Positions 17,023 through 25,708 of a DNA stretch of 64,000 bases are shown piece after piece. How positions within the stretch are numbered: the first letter of the stretch is position 1; each line of letters begins with the position of its first letter. The stretch is from assembly GCF_004339525.1 (NCBI RefSeq), contig NZ_SMGE01000001.1, positions 2,542,001-2,606,000 on the forward strand, in the 5' to 3' direction. Below the pieces are notes generated by a model that was given only the letters and a program-made list of their open reading frames with translations, did no database searches and had not been told where the DNA came from. Origin of the DNA: Flavobacterium sp. 90 (lineage in GTDB: Bacteria > Bacteroidota > Bacteroidia > Flavobacteriales > Flavobacteriaceae). A program made the translations under genes and the position numbers.

Positions 17023-17980
17023 ATACTAGTCTTTTTTTATAAGATTCTATTAATTCCAATATTCTGGTTTTAAGACTTTCAGGTTCTATAATTGTAGCAT
17101 AATCACCAAACATCAAAAGCCAGCGAGAAAAGTGATCATGAACATTACGTGACATAAAGGTCATTTCGATCTGTCCATCAATTTCTCTTTCAGAAACATA
17201 ACCATGATATTTTTGTTCATAACGAAGGTGAGTTAGGATTTTTTTCGAAACTAAAATTTTAACTTTAGTTGTTGGAATAGTTTCTGATTTAACCAAATAA
17301 GTTTCTAAAGAATCGTGTTCAATCGTAAATTCCAGATCGGTTTTCTGAATTCCCTGGATTCTGTCTGTTCTAAATTGCCTATAATCTTGTCGAAGATGGC
17401 AATAGCCCAAAAAATACCAATTGTTGTGATCGTGAAAAACACCAACAGGTTCAATGTTTCTATTACTTGCCTGCTCAGCTTCGATAGTTTTATAAGAAAG
17501 AAGAATCTGTTTTTTCTCAGCAATACTTTCGAATAAAACAGCCAAAGTATTAGGCGAACTATCATGAAATAAAGGTTCTTGCGTTTGCATTAAAACTTTA
17601 GATTCAATATTCGAAAGCCAATCTTTGTCAGTACCTCTCAAAACCGATTTCAGTTTATACATCGCCGATGCATAATGAGATCCAAGAGAAGGATCTGTAA
17701 ATTTTTGCATTAGTTTTTCTGCCGCAATAAAACTGCTTACTTCCTCGCGTGTAAACATTACAGGAGGTAATCGATAGCCATCCATTAAGGCATAACCAAC
17801 TCCCGCCTCACTATAAATAGGAACTCCTGATGCTTCAAGAGTTCGAATGTCTCTATAAATGGTTCTCAGACTACAGTCAAAACGATCCGCCAATTCCTGA
17901 GCTTTTACAATTTTTTTGGATTGTAATTGAATCAGGATAGCTACAATCCTATCAAATCGTTTTGGGGTTTCGTCGAGCAT
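17021..17980 (-). CDS. YafY-type transcriptional regulator (HTH + WYL)
   Basis: The protein has 319 residues. The N-terminal helix-turn-helix (about residues 8-60, LADRFDCSLRTIYRDIRTLEASGVPI) is of the HTH_11 type. The central and C-terminal WYL domain (about 145-310) includes NWYFLGYCHLRQDYRQFRTDRI. Such regulators bind DNA and sense ligands through the WYL domain. It converges on the two DinB-like genes, and a TGACAA/TTGTCA palindrome precedes them, which suggests it controls that pair. A TAACTTTG word at 18016-18009 lies upstream on its own strand. The ligand is unknown. Confidence 0.88.
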   Translation of the reverse strand: MLDETPKRFDRIVAILIQLQSKKIVKAQELADRFDCSLRTIYRDIRTLEASGVPIYSEAGVGYALMDGYRLPPVMFTREEVSSFIAAEKLMQKFTDPSLGSHYASAMYKLKSVLRGTDKDWLSNIESKVLMQTQEPLFHDSSPNTLAVLFESIAEKKQILLSYKTIEAEQASNRNIEPVGVFHDHNNWYFLGYCHLRQDYRQFRTDRIQGIQKTDLEFTIEHDSLETYLVKSETIPTTKVKILVSKKILTHLRYEQKYHGYVSEREIDGQIEMTFMSRNVHDHFSRWLLMFGDYATIIEPESLKTRILELIESYKKRLV

Positions 17981-18040
17981 TTTTTCTTTTGGTTCTGGTT
18001 CAGCGGTTCAAAGTTACAAAGGTTTAATGTTTAAAGTAAT

Positions 18041-18073
18041 AAAAAAGCTGTCCCAAATTGAGACAGCTTTTTT
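18041..18073. terminator. hairpin after the first beta-barrel gene
   Basis: AAAAAAGCTGTC and GACAGCTTTTTT arms have a 9-base loop. The A- and T-runs on both sides would let it work in either direction. Confidence 0.8.
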
Positions 18074-18096
18074 AAAATTTGATTTCTGTTTAAATT

Positions 18097-18714
18097 TTAG
18101 AATCTATACAAAACTCCAAATTGCGGCTGATCGAAAATATTTTCAAATAAGTTAATATTTAATTGAAAAGTATCAGATGATGGACCATTTTCAGGAGAAA
18201 CACTATTGTAAGCCAAAACATTTGCAAGAACAAAAGTTACTGCGATATTTTTGGTAACAAAGTAATTTAATCCCACATTAATATCAGCAGTTAAACTGTT
18301 ATTAGTGTCGCTGCCAGCAAGCGGTGTTTCGGTTTTGTTTCTTCCGTAACCTAATCCTGCTTCTGCGTAAGCTTTAAAACGTTTTTTATCCAATTCCAAA
18401 AAATAGTAACGTGCAAAGGCGCCAACTCCAAATACATTGGTTTTAATACCTGTTGCTTCTTCTTTATTGCTGGAATAATCTATTTTTGCTCCAACCGCAA
18501 ATTTATCATTCAATAAGTAACCAAATTTTGGGCTGAATCCGTAATAATCATTTTTGCCTCCGGTGGTGATTTTAATGGAACCTTCAAGAAACATATCGCC
18601 TTTTTGAAAAGTAATACCTTTTGCGGAGTTCATTTCAGAATCAACTTCTTGTTGTTGTGCATTTACAAATGAAAAAGTCAATATTGATACAATAATAAAA
18701 AATTTAGTTTTCAT
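18097..18714 (-). CDS. outer-membrane beta-barrel protein (paralog 1)
   Basis: The protein has 205 residues and a signal peptide ending near FVNAQQQ. The mature part has alternating strands typical of a small 8-stranded porin-like barrel (FGYLLNDKFAVGAKIDYS, VFGVGAFARYYFLE, AYAEAGLGYGRNKTETP) and ends FGVLYRF with a C-terminal aromatic, as outer-membrane proteins usually do. It is closely similar to the gene at 18989-19603, and each has its own terminator. The role is unknown; it could be structural or a narrow channel. Confidence 0.78.
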   Translation of the reverse strand: MKTKFFIIVSILTFSFVNAQQQEVDSEMNSAKGITFQKGDMFLEGSIKITTGGKNDYYGFSPKFGYLLNDKFAVGAKIDYSSNKEEATGIKTNVFGVGAFARYYFLELDKKRFKAYAEAGLGYGRNKTETPLAGSDTNNSLTADINVGLNYFVTKNIAVTFVLANVLAYNSVSPENGPSSDTFQLNINLFENIFDQPQFGVLYRF

Positions 18715-18920
18715 AATAATTCGTTTTAAGTTGTAAGATTAAAGTTATATTTTTAATGTTAAAACCTTTACTGTCTTATTCAAATGAGTTAAAAAGGATT
18801 TTATTGAGTTAATATTGATGTATTTTTATAAGTATTTACTTGTTTAATAAAGTGATGAATTTTGCTTTTTTTTAGATATCAAACCGCGGATTTATTGAGA
18901 GTTAGACTTCTGAAAAAAAG

Positions 18921-18953
18921 AAAAAACCCAAGAACTTTTGTAATTGGGTTTTT
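18921..18953. terminator. hairpin after the second beta-barrel gene
   Basis: AAAAAACCCAA and TTGGGTTTTT arms lie 36 bp past the stop codon of the leftward gene. Confidence 0.75.
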
Positions 18954-18988
18954 CCGGAATTCTATATTAATTTTTATTTCAGTTGTTT

Positions 18989-19603
18989 TTAGAATTTATA
19001 CAATAAACCAAACTGTGGCTGATTGAAAATATTCTCGAACAGATTAATGTTTAATTTGAATGTATTTGAAGATGGTCCATTTTCAGGAGAAACACTGTTG
19101 TAAGATAGAATATTTGCTAAAGTAAAAGTAGCAGCGATTTTTTTTGTAAAAAAATAGTTTAAACCTACATTAATATCAGCAGTAATACTGTTACTTGTAT
19201 CGCTTACACCGTAAGTTTTAGTTTTGTTGCTTCCATATCCTAATCCTACCTCGCCATATGCTTTAAGACGTTTTGAGTCCAATTGTAAAAAATAATGCCT
19301 TGCAAATACTCCAACTGAGAAGATGTCTGTTTTTTTATCTCCAATTTCCACTTTATCGCTGGAGTAATTTAATTTTGCTCCAACTGCAATTTTATCATTT
19401 ATAAGATATCCAAATTTTGGACTGAATCCATAATAATCTGAAGTGCCTCCTGTATTGATTGTAATTGAACCTTCAATAAACATATCTCCTTTTTCAAACT
19501 GAACTCCTTTTGATGAACTTAATTCTTGTTCAATTTGTTGTTGTTGCGCGTTACCAAATGCAAAAACAAATAATGCTAAAACGGTTGTAATTTTTAATTT
19601 CAT
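18989..19603 (-). CDS. outer-membrane beta-barrel protein (paralog 2)
   Basis: The protein has 204 residues and a signal peptide ending near FGNAQQQ. It matches the neighbouring paralog almost strand for strand (SSKGVQFEKGDMFIEGSI, YYGFSPKFGYLINDKIAVGAKL, NSITADINVGLNYF) and ends FGLLYKF. A tandem duplication is the simple explanation. It is separated from its twin by a terminator and about 270 bp, so the copies are probably transcribed separately. A TATTTTTG word lies at 19640-19633 upstream. The function is unknown. Confidence 0.78.
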   Translation of the reverse strand: MKLKITTVLALFVFAFGNAQQQQIEQELSSSKGVQFEKGDMFIEGSITINTGGTSDYYGFSPKFGYLINDKIAVGAKLNYSSDKVEIGDKKTDIFSVGVFARHYFLQLDSKRLKAYGEVGLGYGSNKTKTYGVSDTSNSITADINVGLNYFFTKKIAATFTLANILSYNSVSPENGPSSNTFKLNINLFENIFNQPQFGLLYKF

Positions 19604-19707
19604 AATAATTTTATTTAAGAATTTATTTACAACAAAAATATATAAAATACTTACAATAATTATATTTTTTGTAAGTATTTATTTAAATAAATAAAATATA
19701 GAGCAAT

Positions 19708-19738
19708 AAAAAACCCGATGACGCAAGTTATCGGGTTT
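19708..19738. terminator. terminator after the beta-helix membrane protein gene
   Basis: AAACCCGAT and ATCGGGTTT arms are present. Nearly the same hairpin follows lepA at 21225-21254. Confidence 0.75.
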
Positions 19739-19748
19739 AATCTATATT

Positions 19749-21197
19749 CTAAGCTTTAAACTTTCTAAAGGATTGTATCATTTCATAAATTCCAAAAGCA
19801 ATAAATATTTTTCCGAGAATAAAAATTAGCCAACTCCAGCCATGTTCTAAATATGTTCGCTCATTTTCCAATGGATTGTAAAAGTCTGTTACGAGAAAAA
19901 ATCTAAAAGCACCAACAAAAAAATCGTTGATTTTTTCAAAATTAAAAGTACTTGAGTTTTCAATTCTATATAAAATTGTAAACCAAAACAAACCGGATAA
20001 TATGGTAAAACCTAACGACCAAAACCAGTTTCCAAAATTAGAAGACCATTTTGTTGCCCAAAGAATTGATGTGTCTTTAAAATTTGTGAATATACTTAAT
20101 TCTTCATAATGAGCTGAAAGTTCATAATTTCTATAGGTATTAAAATCAATTTTGTTTTCGGTCTTTTGAAGTTCTTGCTTGATTGCTCGCAATGTCCTTT
20201 TCCATTCTAATATTTTAGATTTATCTCTTAAATATGATTTGTCAAGAACTTTATTTATTTTCATTTCATCAAAATAAGCTCCACCTCCAAATTTCACTTC
20301 AAATAATTTTAAAATATTGAATTCCGCATCTGTAAATGAAGAAGATTTAGCAAAAGTACATCTTGTAATGTCTAAAAAATGAATCTCTGATTTATTAAAA
20401 AGTGAAAACCCTTTAAATTCACATGCAATAAATTTTAATTTTGCATTATTAGAATTTTTGCAGTTTTCAAACCAACTTGTACTTAGAAAATCACAATTTT
20501 CAAATTGAAATGAGCCTGTAAATTTTGATTCGGAAAAAGAAATTTTTGAAAATGAATTTTTATAAAAGCCAGGAAATTCAAATGATGAACCAATCGGCTT
20601 TAAATTGTCTAATGTAGAATTAAATCCTACTCTTTTAAAAATCGTGCGGGCAAAAAATCTATTATTTCCAAATAAGACATTTGTAATTATTGAATTTTGG
20701 AAGGAAATAATATCACTGCTTTTTCCCAATTCATTTCCAAGGAATAAAAATTTTCCATTGATATGATTAATTTTTTCGAATATAAACAAATCAATGATTG
20801 TATTTCGTATGCTGAAATCGGTAATAAGTTTGGGTTTTTCAATTTCTACATCATTTGAGAAATTAAGAAGACCCAATATTAATTTAGATTTTCCATTGCC
20901 TAAATTTAGAGAGTTTAATGCTTTTGTGTTTTTGAATGTTATGCCTTCTAATGAACAATTAGAAAAAGTTACGATGCAGTTGAAAGTGCAGTTTTTGAAT
21001 TCTAAAAGTAATTTAGGTTTATTAACGTTCTTAATTACTAATTCTTTACAGTTAAAAATGCAATTTTCAAAATTGATCCAACTTGACGATTTGAAAGCTT
21101 CAATTACTAAGATATTATCATTTATGTCAAAAACGCGGTCAATAAATTCATTATTTTCTTTTATTATTACATCAAAAGCTATTTTATTAGTAATCAT
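19749..21197 (-). CDS. pentapeptide/beta-helix-like protein with C-terminal membrane module
   Basis: The protein has 482 residues. The first about 310 carry repeated short strands of the form F.NC.F. and A.F....F (FENCIFNCKELVI, FKNCTFNCIVTF, FQFENCDFLSTSWFENC), as in pentapeptide-repeat or related right-handed beta-helices. A charged helical linker (about 320-375) follows. Two membrane segments (about 392-411 and 452-472) enclose a hydrophobic loop (FFVGAFRFFLVTDF, about 427-440). The layout recalls pentapeptide-channel fusions, but the potassium-channel filter TVGYG is absent. There is no signal peptide, so the helix should face the cytoplasm. It is a single gene between two terminators. 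The function is unknown. Confidence 0.6.
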   Translation of the reverse strand: MITNKIAFDVIIKENNEFIDRVFDINDNILVIEAFKSSSWINFENCIFNCKELVIKNVNKPKLLLEFKNCTFNCIVTFSNCSLEGITFKNTKALNSLNLGNGKSKLILGLLNFSNDVEIEKPKLITDFSIRNTIIDLFIFEKINHINGKFLFLGNELGKSSDIISFQNSIITNVLFGNNRFFARTIFKRVGFNSTLDNLKPIGSSFEFPGFYKNSFSKISFSESKFTGSFQFENCDFLSTSWFENCKNSNNAKLKFIACEFKGFSLFNKSEIHFLDITRCTFAKSSSFTDAEFNILKLFEVKFGGGAYFDEMKINKVLDKSYLRDKSKILEWKRTLRAIKQELQKTENKIDFNTYRNYELSAHYEELSIFTNFKDTSILWATKWSSNFGNWFWSLGFTILSGLFWFTILYRIENSSTFNFEKINDFFVGAFRFFLVTDFYNPLENERTYLEHGWSWLIFILGKIFIAFGIYEMIQSFRKFKA

Positions 21198-21224
21198 ATT
21201 TTATAATTTATTCCAAATCTAAAC

Positions 21225-21254
21225 AAAAAACCCGATAACGAAAGTTATCGGGTT
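21225..21254. terminator. lepA terminator
   Basis: AAACCCGATAAC and GTTATCGGGTTT arms lie about 40 bp past the lepA stop codon, with an A-run on the left that reads as T-run on the minus strand. Confidence 0.8.
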
Positions 21255-21293
21255 TATATCTTAATACTTAGTACTTAAATCTCAATACTAAAT

Positions 21294-23090
21294 TTAATCA
21301 TTCAATTTCAAAACAGCCATAAAAGCTTCTTGCGGAATCTCAACGTTTCCTACTTGTCTCATACGTTTTTTACCTTTTTTCTGTTTTTCAAGAAGTTTAC
21401 GCTTACGCGAAATATCTCCACCATAACATTTTGCGGTAACGTCTTTACGAAGTGCTTTAATTGTTTCACGAGCAATAATTTTAGCTCCAATTGCAGCTTG
21501 AATCGGAATGTCGAATTGTTGTCTTGGGATTAATTCACGTAATTTCTCGGTCATTTTTTTACCAATGTTATAAGCGTTGTCTTCGTGAATCAATGCAGAA
21601 AGTGCATCAACCGTTTGAGCATTCAAAAGAACATCCAGTTTTACTAATTTTGAAGTTCTCATTCCTATCGGAGAGTAATCAAAAGAAGCATAACCTTTAG
21701 AAACAGTTTTCAAACGATCATAAAAATCGAATACAATCTCGGCAAGAGGCATATCAAAATTCAATTCAACACGTTCTGTAGTCAAATACGTTTGGTTGGT
21801 AATTTGACCACGTTTTTCGATACATAAACTCATTACGTTTCCTACGAAATCAGCTTTTGTAATGATTGTTGCTTTAATAAAAGGCTCTTCAACTCTGTCT
21901 AAACGAGAAGGTTCAGGTAAGTCAGAAGGATTGTTTACAACAAATGCAGTTTCAGGATCTTTTTTGGTGTAAGCCAAATACGAAACGTTAGGTACTGTAG
22001 TAATTACAGTCATATCGAACTCACGCTCTAAACGTTCCTGGATAATTTCCATGTGAAGCATTCCTAAGAATCCGCAACGGAAACCAAAACCTAAAGCCGC
22101 TGAACTTTCAGGAGTAAAAACTAACGAAGCATCATTCAATTGCAATTTCTCCATAGAAGAACGCAAATCTTCATAATCTTCTGTATCGACAGGATAAATT
22201 CCGGCGAATACCATTGGTTTTACATCCTCAAAACCAGTAATCATATTTGTAGTTGGCGTTTTAGCATCAGTTAGAGTATCTCCAACTTTTACTTCTTTGG
22301 CTTCTTTAATTCCAGAAATTAAATAACCAACATCACCAGCAGAAATTACACTTTTAGGAACCTGATTTAATTTTAAAGTTCCAATTTCATCAGCAAAATA
22401 TTCATTGCCAGTAGCCATGAATTTAATTTTTTGCCCTTTTTTGATTTCTCCATTTACAACTCTAAAGATTACTTCGATTCCACGAAACGGATTGTAATGT
22501 GAATCGAAAATCAAAGCTTGCAATGGCTCATCCACATTTCCTGACGGAGGTGGAATTTTTTCGATAATGGCAGCCAAAATATTTTCGACACCAAAACCTG
22601 TTTTTCCAGAAGCATGAATAATATCTTCTAATTTACATCCTAATAAATCGATAATATCATCACTAACTTCTTCAGGATTTGCACTTGGTAAATCTACTTT
22701 GTTAAGAACCGGAATAATTTCCAGGTCATTTTCTAAAGCAAGATATAAGTTAGAAATCGTTTGTGCCTGAATACTTTGTGCAGCATCAACAATCAAAAGT
22801 GCACCTTCGCAGGCAGCAATAGATCTTGAAACTTCGTATGAAAAGTCAACGTGACCAGGAGTATCGATAAGATTTAAGATATATTCTTCACCTTTATAAG
22901 TATATTCCATTTGAATGGCGTGACTCTTAATTGTGATTCCACGCTCGCGCTCCAGATCCATGTTGTCAAGCAATTGTGCTTTTTCTTCACGAGCTGTAAC
23001 GGTTTGTGTAGCGCCTAATAAGCGGTCTGCCAGTGTACTTTTACCGTGGTCAATGTGTGCAATAATGCAAAAGTTACGTATCTTCTTCAT
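21294..23090 (-). CDS. lepA: translation elongation factor 4 (LepA)
   Basis: This ribosomal GTPase of 598 residues acts on stalled or mis-positioned ribosomes and in ribosome assembly. G1 ([15 protein letters not shown]), G3 (DTPGHVDF) and G4 (NKVDLP) are all present. The [22 protein letters not shown] segment marks domain III, and the C-terminal lysine-rich tail ([23 protein letters not shown]) is characteristic of LepA. A TATCTTTG word at 23189-23182 on the minus strand is a plausible -7 element with a leader of about 85 nt. It is a single gene. Confidence 0.97.
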   Translation of the reverse strand: MKKIRNFCIIAHIDHGKSTLADRLLGATQTVTAREEKAQLLDNMDLERERGITIKSHAIQMEYTYKGEEYILNLIDTPGHVDFSYEVSRSIAACEGALLIVDAAQSIQAQTISNLYLALENDLEIIPVLNKVDLPSANPEEVSDDIIDLLGCKLEDIIHASGKTGFGVENILAAIIEKIPPPSGNVDEPLQALIFDSHYNPFRGIEVIFRVVNGEIKKGQKIKFMATGNEYFADEIGTLKLNQVPKSVISAGDVGYLISGIKEAKEVKVGDTLTDAKTPTTNMITGFEDVKPMVFAGIYPVDTEDYEDLRSSMEKLQLNDASLVFTPESSAALGFGFRCGFLGMLHMEIIQERLEREFDMTVITTVPNVSYLAYTKKDPETAFVVNNPSDLPEPSRLDRVEEPFIKATIITKADFVGNVMSLCIEKRGQITNQTYLTTERVELNFDMPLAEIVFDFYDRLKTVSKGYASFDYSPIGMRTSKLVKLDVLLNAQTVDALSALIHEDNAYNIGKKMTEKLRELIPRQQFDIPIQAAIGAKIIARETIKALRKDVTAKCYGGDISRKRKLLEKQKKGKKRMRQVGNVEIPQEAFMAVLKLND

Positions 23091-23416
23091 TTTAATATTT
23101 CAATTCTCTTAACGAGTTTTAAGTAATTTCAGGGTATAAATTTGCGCTAGAGCAATTGCTTTAGAGCATGTTATTAAGGCGCAAAGATAGCGCAAAGTTT
23201 TGGATTGTGGAATGTAGTTGTTCGATTTTGAATTTTGTAGACGGAAAGTTCCTCTTAAAGTTTTAAAATGTTCATTATTAGTGATTAATGAAGTAGTGGC
23301 TTAAAGCCAAAAACTTGCAGAATGTTTTTATTAAAGTCTTAGTTTGATTTGTTGTTTGTCAAAAAAATACTTCATGTTACTATTGTTTGAAGAATCTGTA
23401 TTTTTTGTGCGAATAA

Positions 23417-23447
23417 TTGTCGGTTTAAACAAATATGATTATACTTG
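23417..23447 (+). promoter_or_regulatory. predicted promoter of the double-glycine peptide gene
   Basis: TTG (23417-23419) and TATACTTG (23440-23447) are 20 bases apart. The block that starts inside the -7 element (23443-23466) matches the xylB promoter block at 25621-25644 at 20 of 24 bases. The rest of the 23091-23587 gap shows no gene. A 63-codon frame at 23344-23535 overlaps this promoter and has no coding character. Confidence 0.6.
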
Positions 23448-23587
23448 TAGTCATTTGAACCATAAGCCTGATCAGCTTGTGATTTTTAATTTTTACAATT
23501 GTTTTTTATTAGAATCTCTGCGCAGGATTTGCTGATGAAAAACGAGAAAGTGTATTTTGTTTACTAACTATCAAACCTAAAAGAATT

Positions 23588-23821
23588 ATGGAAAAACAAA
23601 CCGTAAAGCTGGCTCAAAAATTTGGCAGACTTTCAAAAGAAGAAATGAAAAATATTAATGGCGGAACATTAGGAACCGTTTGTGGTCCGAGAAATGGCGT
23701 TCCAACTTCGATTTGCCCAAGCGGAAATGGAGTTGCAGCGAATTCAGGAACTGAAGATCCGAATAAGTTCCCGGGAATTGTAGGAGGTTATTGCAATGTG
23801 ATAATCGTATGTATTCCTTAA
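23588..23821 (+). CDS. double-glycine-leader peptide (possible bacteriocin/RiPP precursor)
   Basis: The peptide has 77 residues. The N-terminal part ends LSKEEMKNINGG (G25, G26), a classic double-glycine leader cleaved by peptidase-containing ABC exporters and common in Bacteroidota natural-product precursors. The predicted core of 51 residues (27-77) has four cysteines (C32, C43, C69, C75) and is rich in G, N and P, ending in a hydrophobic stretch. No maturation enzyme, exporter or immunity gene is adjacent, so it is an orphan precursor in this window. It has its own promoter and terminator. The activity is unknown; two disulfides or a modified peptide are both possible. Confidence 0.75.
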   Translation: MEKQTVKLAQKFGRLSKEEMKNINGGTLGTVCGPRNGVPTSICPSGNGVAANSGTEDPNKFPGIVGGYCNVIIVCIP

Positions 23822-23834
23822 AAATAAAGTGATA

Positions 23835-23867
23835 AATGCCCGAAGATTTCTTCGGGTATTTTTTTAT
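23835..23867 (+). terminator. terminator after the double-glycine peptide gene
   Basis: TGCCCGAAGA and TCTTCGGGTA arms are followed by T7. It also lies directly past the stop codon of the leftward Nudix-like gene. Confidence 0.85.
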
Positions 23868-24602
23868 CTAAAACTCAAAATTAAATCCTTTTTCGGTTAG
23901 TTTCTTATAAATCGCCGGATCAAATTTATACAGTTTCGCAGCTCTGTGTGAAACATCTTGTTGTTTTTCTTCAAGAGAAACGAGTAATTTCATGTGAAGA
24001 ATTTTTCTGCGGAAATTTGATTTGTCTAATTCAATTCCTAAAATTTCTTCATACAAATGCATTAATTGTAATAAGGTGAATTTTTCGGGCAATAAATTAA
24101 ATCCTATTGGAGCCTGACGAACTCTGTTGCGCAATTGCATCAAACTAAATTGCAGAATTTCGTTATGGTCAAATATTAGATTCGGAATATCATTAATCTT
24201 GTGCCATTTCGCTTCAATTACAGAATTACTTGCTTTAATATTATAATCTTCCCGATTTAACAAAGTATAATAACCAATCGTAATAACTCTGGTACTTTTT
24301 ACACGATCAGGATCAGTAAATGCTTTTAGCTGTTCCAGATAAATATTGTCAAGACTTGTTAGTTCGTATAATATTCGCAATGCAGCATTATCAACACTTT
24401 CTTCCGGATATAAATGTCCTCCCAAAAGTCCCCATTTACCAATGCTTTCTCCTTCTGCGTGCTGTACTAAGAGAACTTCAAGGTTTTTTTTATCAAAAGA
24501 AAAGATAACACAGTCAAGCGAAATACCTTCAATGACTAATTGTGCATTTGCATTTAAAACAGTATTAGTTTCAAGAATATTTTTAGAAGGTAAAAAAGTC
24601 AT
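23868..24602 (-). CDS. Nudix-like (NrtR/AraR-type) transcriptional regulator 2
   Basis: The protein has 244 residues. The N-terminal Nudix fold (about 30-155) keeps the frame of the Nudix box (GHLYPEESVDNAALRILYELTSL), but REUxEE is replaced by RILYEL, so hydrolysis is unlikely. The C-terminal winged helix (about 160-244) is the DNA-binding part of the NrtR family, in which Bacteroidota arabinose and xylose regulators are known. Its ATG overlaps the stop codon of the upstream twin by one base, so the two are one operon. The last 87 residues differ from the twin at only three positions, while the sensor domain differs widely. Control of xylose or xyloglucan genes is inferred from the divergent neighbour xylB. 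Confidence 0.8.
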   Translation of the reverse strand: MTFLPSKNILETNTVLNANAQLVIEGISLDCVIFSFDKKNLEVLLVQHAEGESIGKWGLLGGHLYPEESVDNAALRILYELTSLDNIYLEQLKAFTDPDRVKSTRVITIGYYTLLNREDYNIKASNSVIEAKWHKINDIPNLIFDHNEILQFSLMQLRNRVRQAPIGFNLLPEKFTLLQLMHLYEEILGIELDKSNFRRKILHMKLLVSLEEKQQDVSHRAAKLYKFDPAIYKKLTEKGFNFEF

Positions 24603-25318
24603 TAAAATTCAAAATTAAATCCTTTTTCAGTCAATTTCTTGTAAATCGCCGGATCAAATTTGTATAATTTGGCAGCTCTGTGCGAAACATCTTGTTGCTT
24701 TTCGTCTAATGCAACCAATAATTTCATGTGTAGAATTTTTCGTCTGAAATTAGATTTATCCATTTCGATTCCTAGAATCTCTTCATATAAATGCATCAAT
24801 TGCAATAAAGTAAATTTTTCAGGCAAAAGATTAAATCCTATCGGAGCTTGTCGAACTCTGTTTCGAAGGTGTTTTAAACTATATGCAAGAATTTCGTTGT
24901 GATCATAAATCAAATCCGGAATACTATTGATCTTATACCATTGTGCATCGGAAGCTGTAAAACCAGCTTTAATGTTATAATCTTCACGTTTTACCAAGGC
25001 ATAATAACCAATCGTAATAACACGTCGAAGCGGGAAACGATCCGGATCTCCAAAGGCTTTCAATTGTTCTAAGTAAATATTATCAAGTCCTGTAAGTTCA
25101 TTCAATAAACGATGTGCGGCATTATCAGTACTTTCTTTTTTATAGATCCATCCTCCCGGAAGTCCCCATTTTCCTTTACTAATACCTTCTCCGTGTTGTA
25201 CCAGAAGTACTTCCAGACTTCCTTTATCAAATCCAAATATGACACAGTCAATCGTGATCGCATTCATTGCGGTTTGTTCGCCTTTTAAAGCAGAATCGTC
25301 GGCTACATTTTCAACCAT
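24602..25318 (-). CDS. Nudix-like (NrtR/AraR-type) transcriptional regulator 1, candidate xylose regulator
   Basis: The protein has 238 residues. The Nudix-like sensor domain has GLPGGWIYKKESTDNAAHRLLNELTGL, in which the catalytic REUxEE is degenerate (RLLNEL). The C-terminal winged-helix domain (RRKILHMKLLVALDEKQQDVSHRAAKLYKFDPAIY) follows. NrtR-family members of this layout act as sugar-responsive regulators in Bacteroidota, for example AraR of arabinose use. It is the first gene of a two-gene operon transcribed away from xylB across a 390 bp control region, the normal place for a local regulator. A sugar or sugar phosphate such as xylose or xylulose is the likely effector, but this is not shown by the sequence. 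Confidence 0.82.
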   Translation of the reverse strand: MVENVADDSALKGEQTAMNAITIDCVIFGFDKGSLEVLLVQHGEGISKGKWGLPGGWIYKKESTDNAAHRLLNELTGLDNIYLEQLKAFGDPDRFPLRRVITIGYYALVKREDYNIKAGFTASDAQWYKINSIPDLIYDHNEILAYSLKHLRNRVRQAPIGFNLLPEKFTLLQLMHLYEEILGIEMDKSNFRRKILHMKLLVALDEKQQDVSHRAAKLYKFDPAIYKKLTEKGFNFEF

Positions 25319-25406
25319 ATGCTATTTAAATTTTGACAAATTAAATAAATAAAATGAATAGTTGTCTTCATCTGGGGTTTATATTTTTCTTAACGAAATA
25401 ATTTTC

Positions 25407-25478
25407 TGACAATCAATAGTTTGTGATATCCTTAAAAATCAGATTTAAAAATAATTATCCTTAAACGACTGATTGTCA
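25407..25478. promoter_or_regulatory. candidate operator region between the Nudix-like regulators and xylB
   Basis: TGACAATCA (25407-25415) and its exact inverse TGATTGTCA (25470-25478) flank two direct copies of ATCCTTAAA (25428 and 25457, 29 bp apart). The arrangement lies in the middle of the 25319-25708 divergent gap. It may be the binding region of the paired regulators. No gene is present in this gap. Confidence 0.4.
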
Positions 25479-25594
25479 AATTGCTAAATCGTTAATTTTT
25501 CAATATTTTTTTATTCCATTTTAATGACTTCTTTGACGTATTCATAAAAATCAAGTTTGAATAATCAGAAATGAAAAAAAATAAACCTAATATT

Positions 25595-25625
25595 TTGTTA
25601 ATATAGAAAAAATGTTTTACACTTG
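25595..25625 (+). promoter_or_regulatory. predicted promoter of the xylB-xylA-sus operon
   Basis: TTG (25595-25597) and TACACTTG (25618-25625) are 20 bases apart, close to TTG-N-TAnnTTTG. The expected start of transcription is near 25631, giving a leader of about 78 nt before xylB. An imperfect palindrome ACTTGACTATAAGT lies in that leader. Confidence 0.6.
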
Positions 25626-25708
25626 TAGTCAAAATAACCATAAGATAAGTTCAACTTGACTATAAGTTAAAAAAGGACAAATCTATAACTAACTTAAAAT
25701 ACCACCAA

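Noticed and set aside
19927..21222. Rightward open frames (19927-20109 and 20794-21222) opposite the beta-helix gene
   Set aside because: They are antisense shadows of a long gene with repeated codons and show no motif.
23344..23535. 63-codon open frame before the double-glycine peptide gene
   Set aside because: It overlaps the predicted promoter, has no coding character and no recognisable product.
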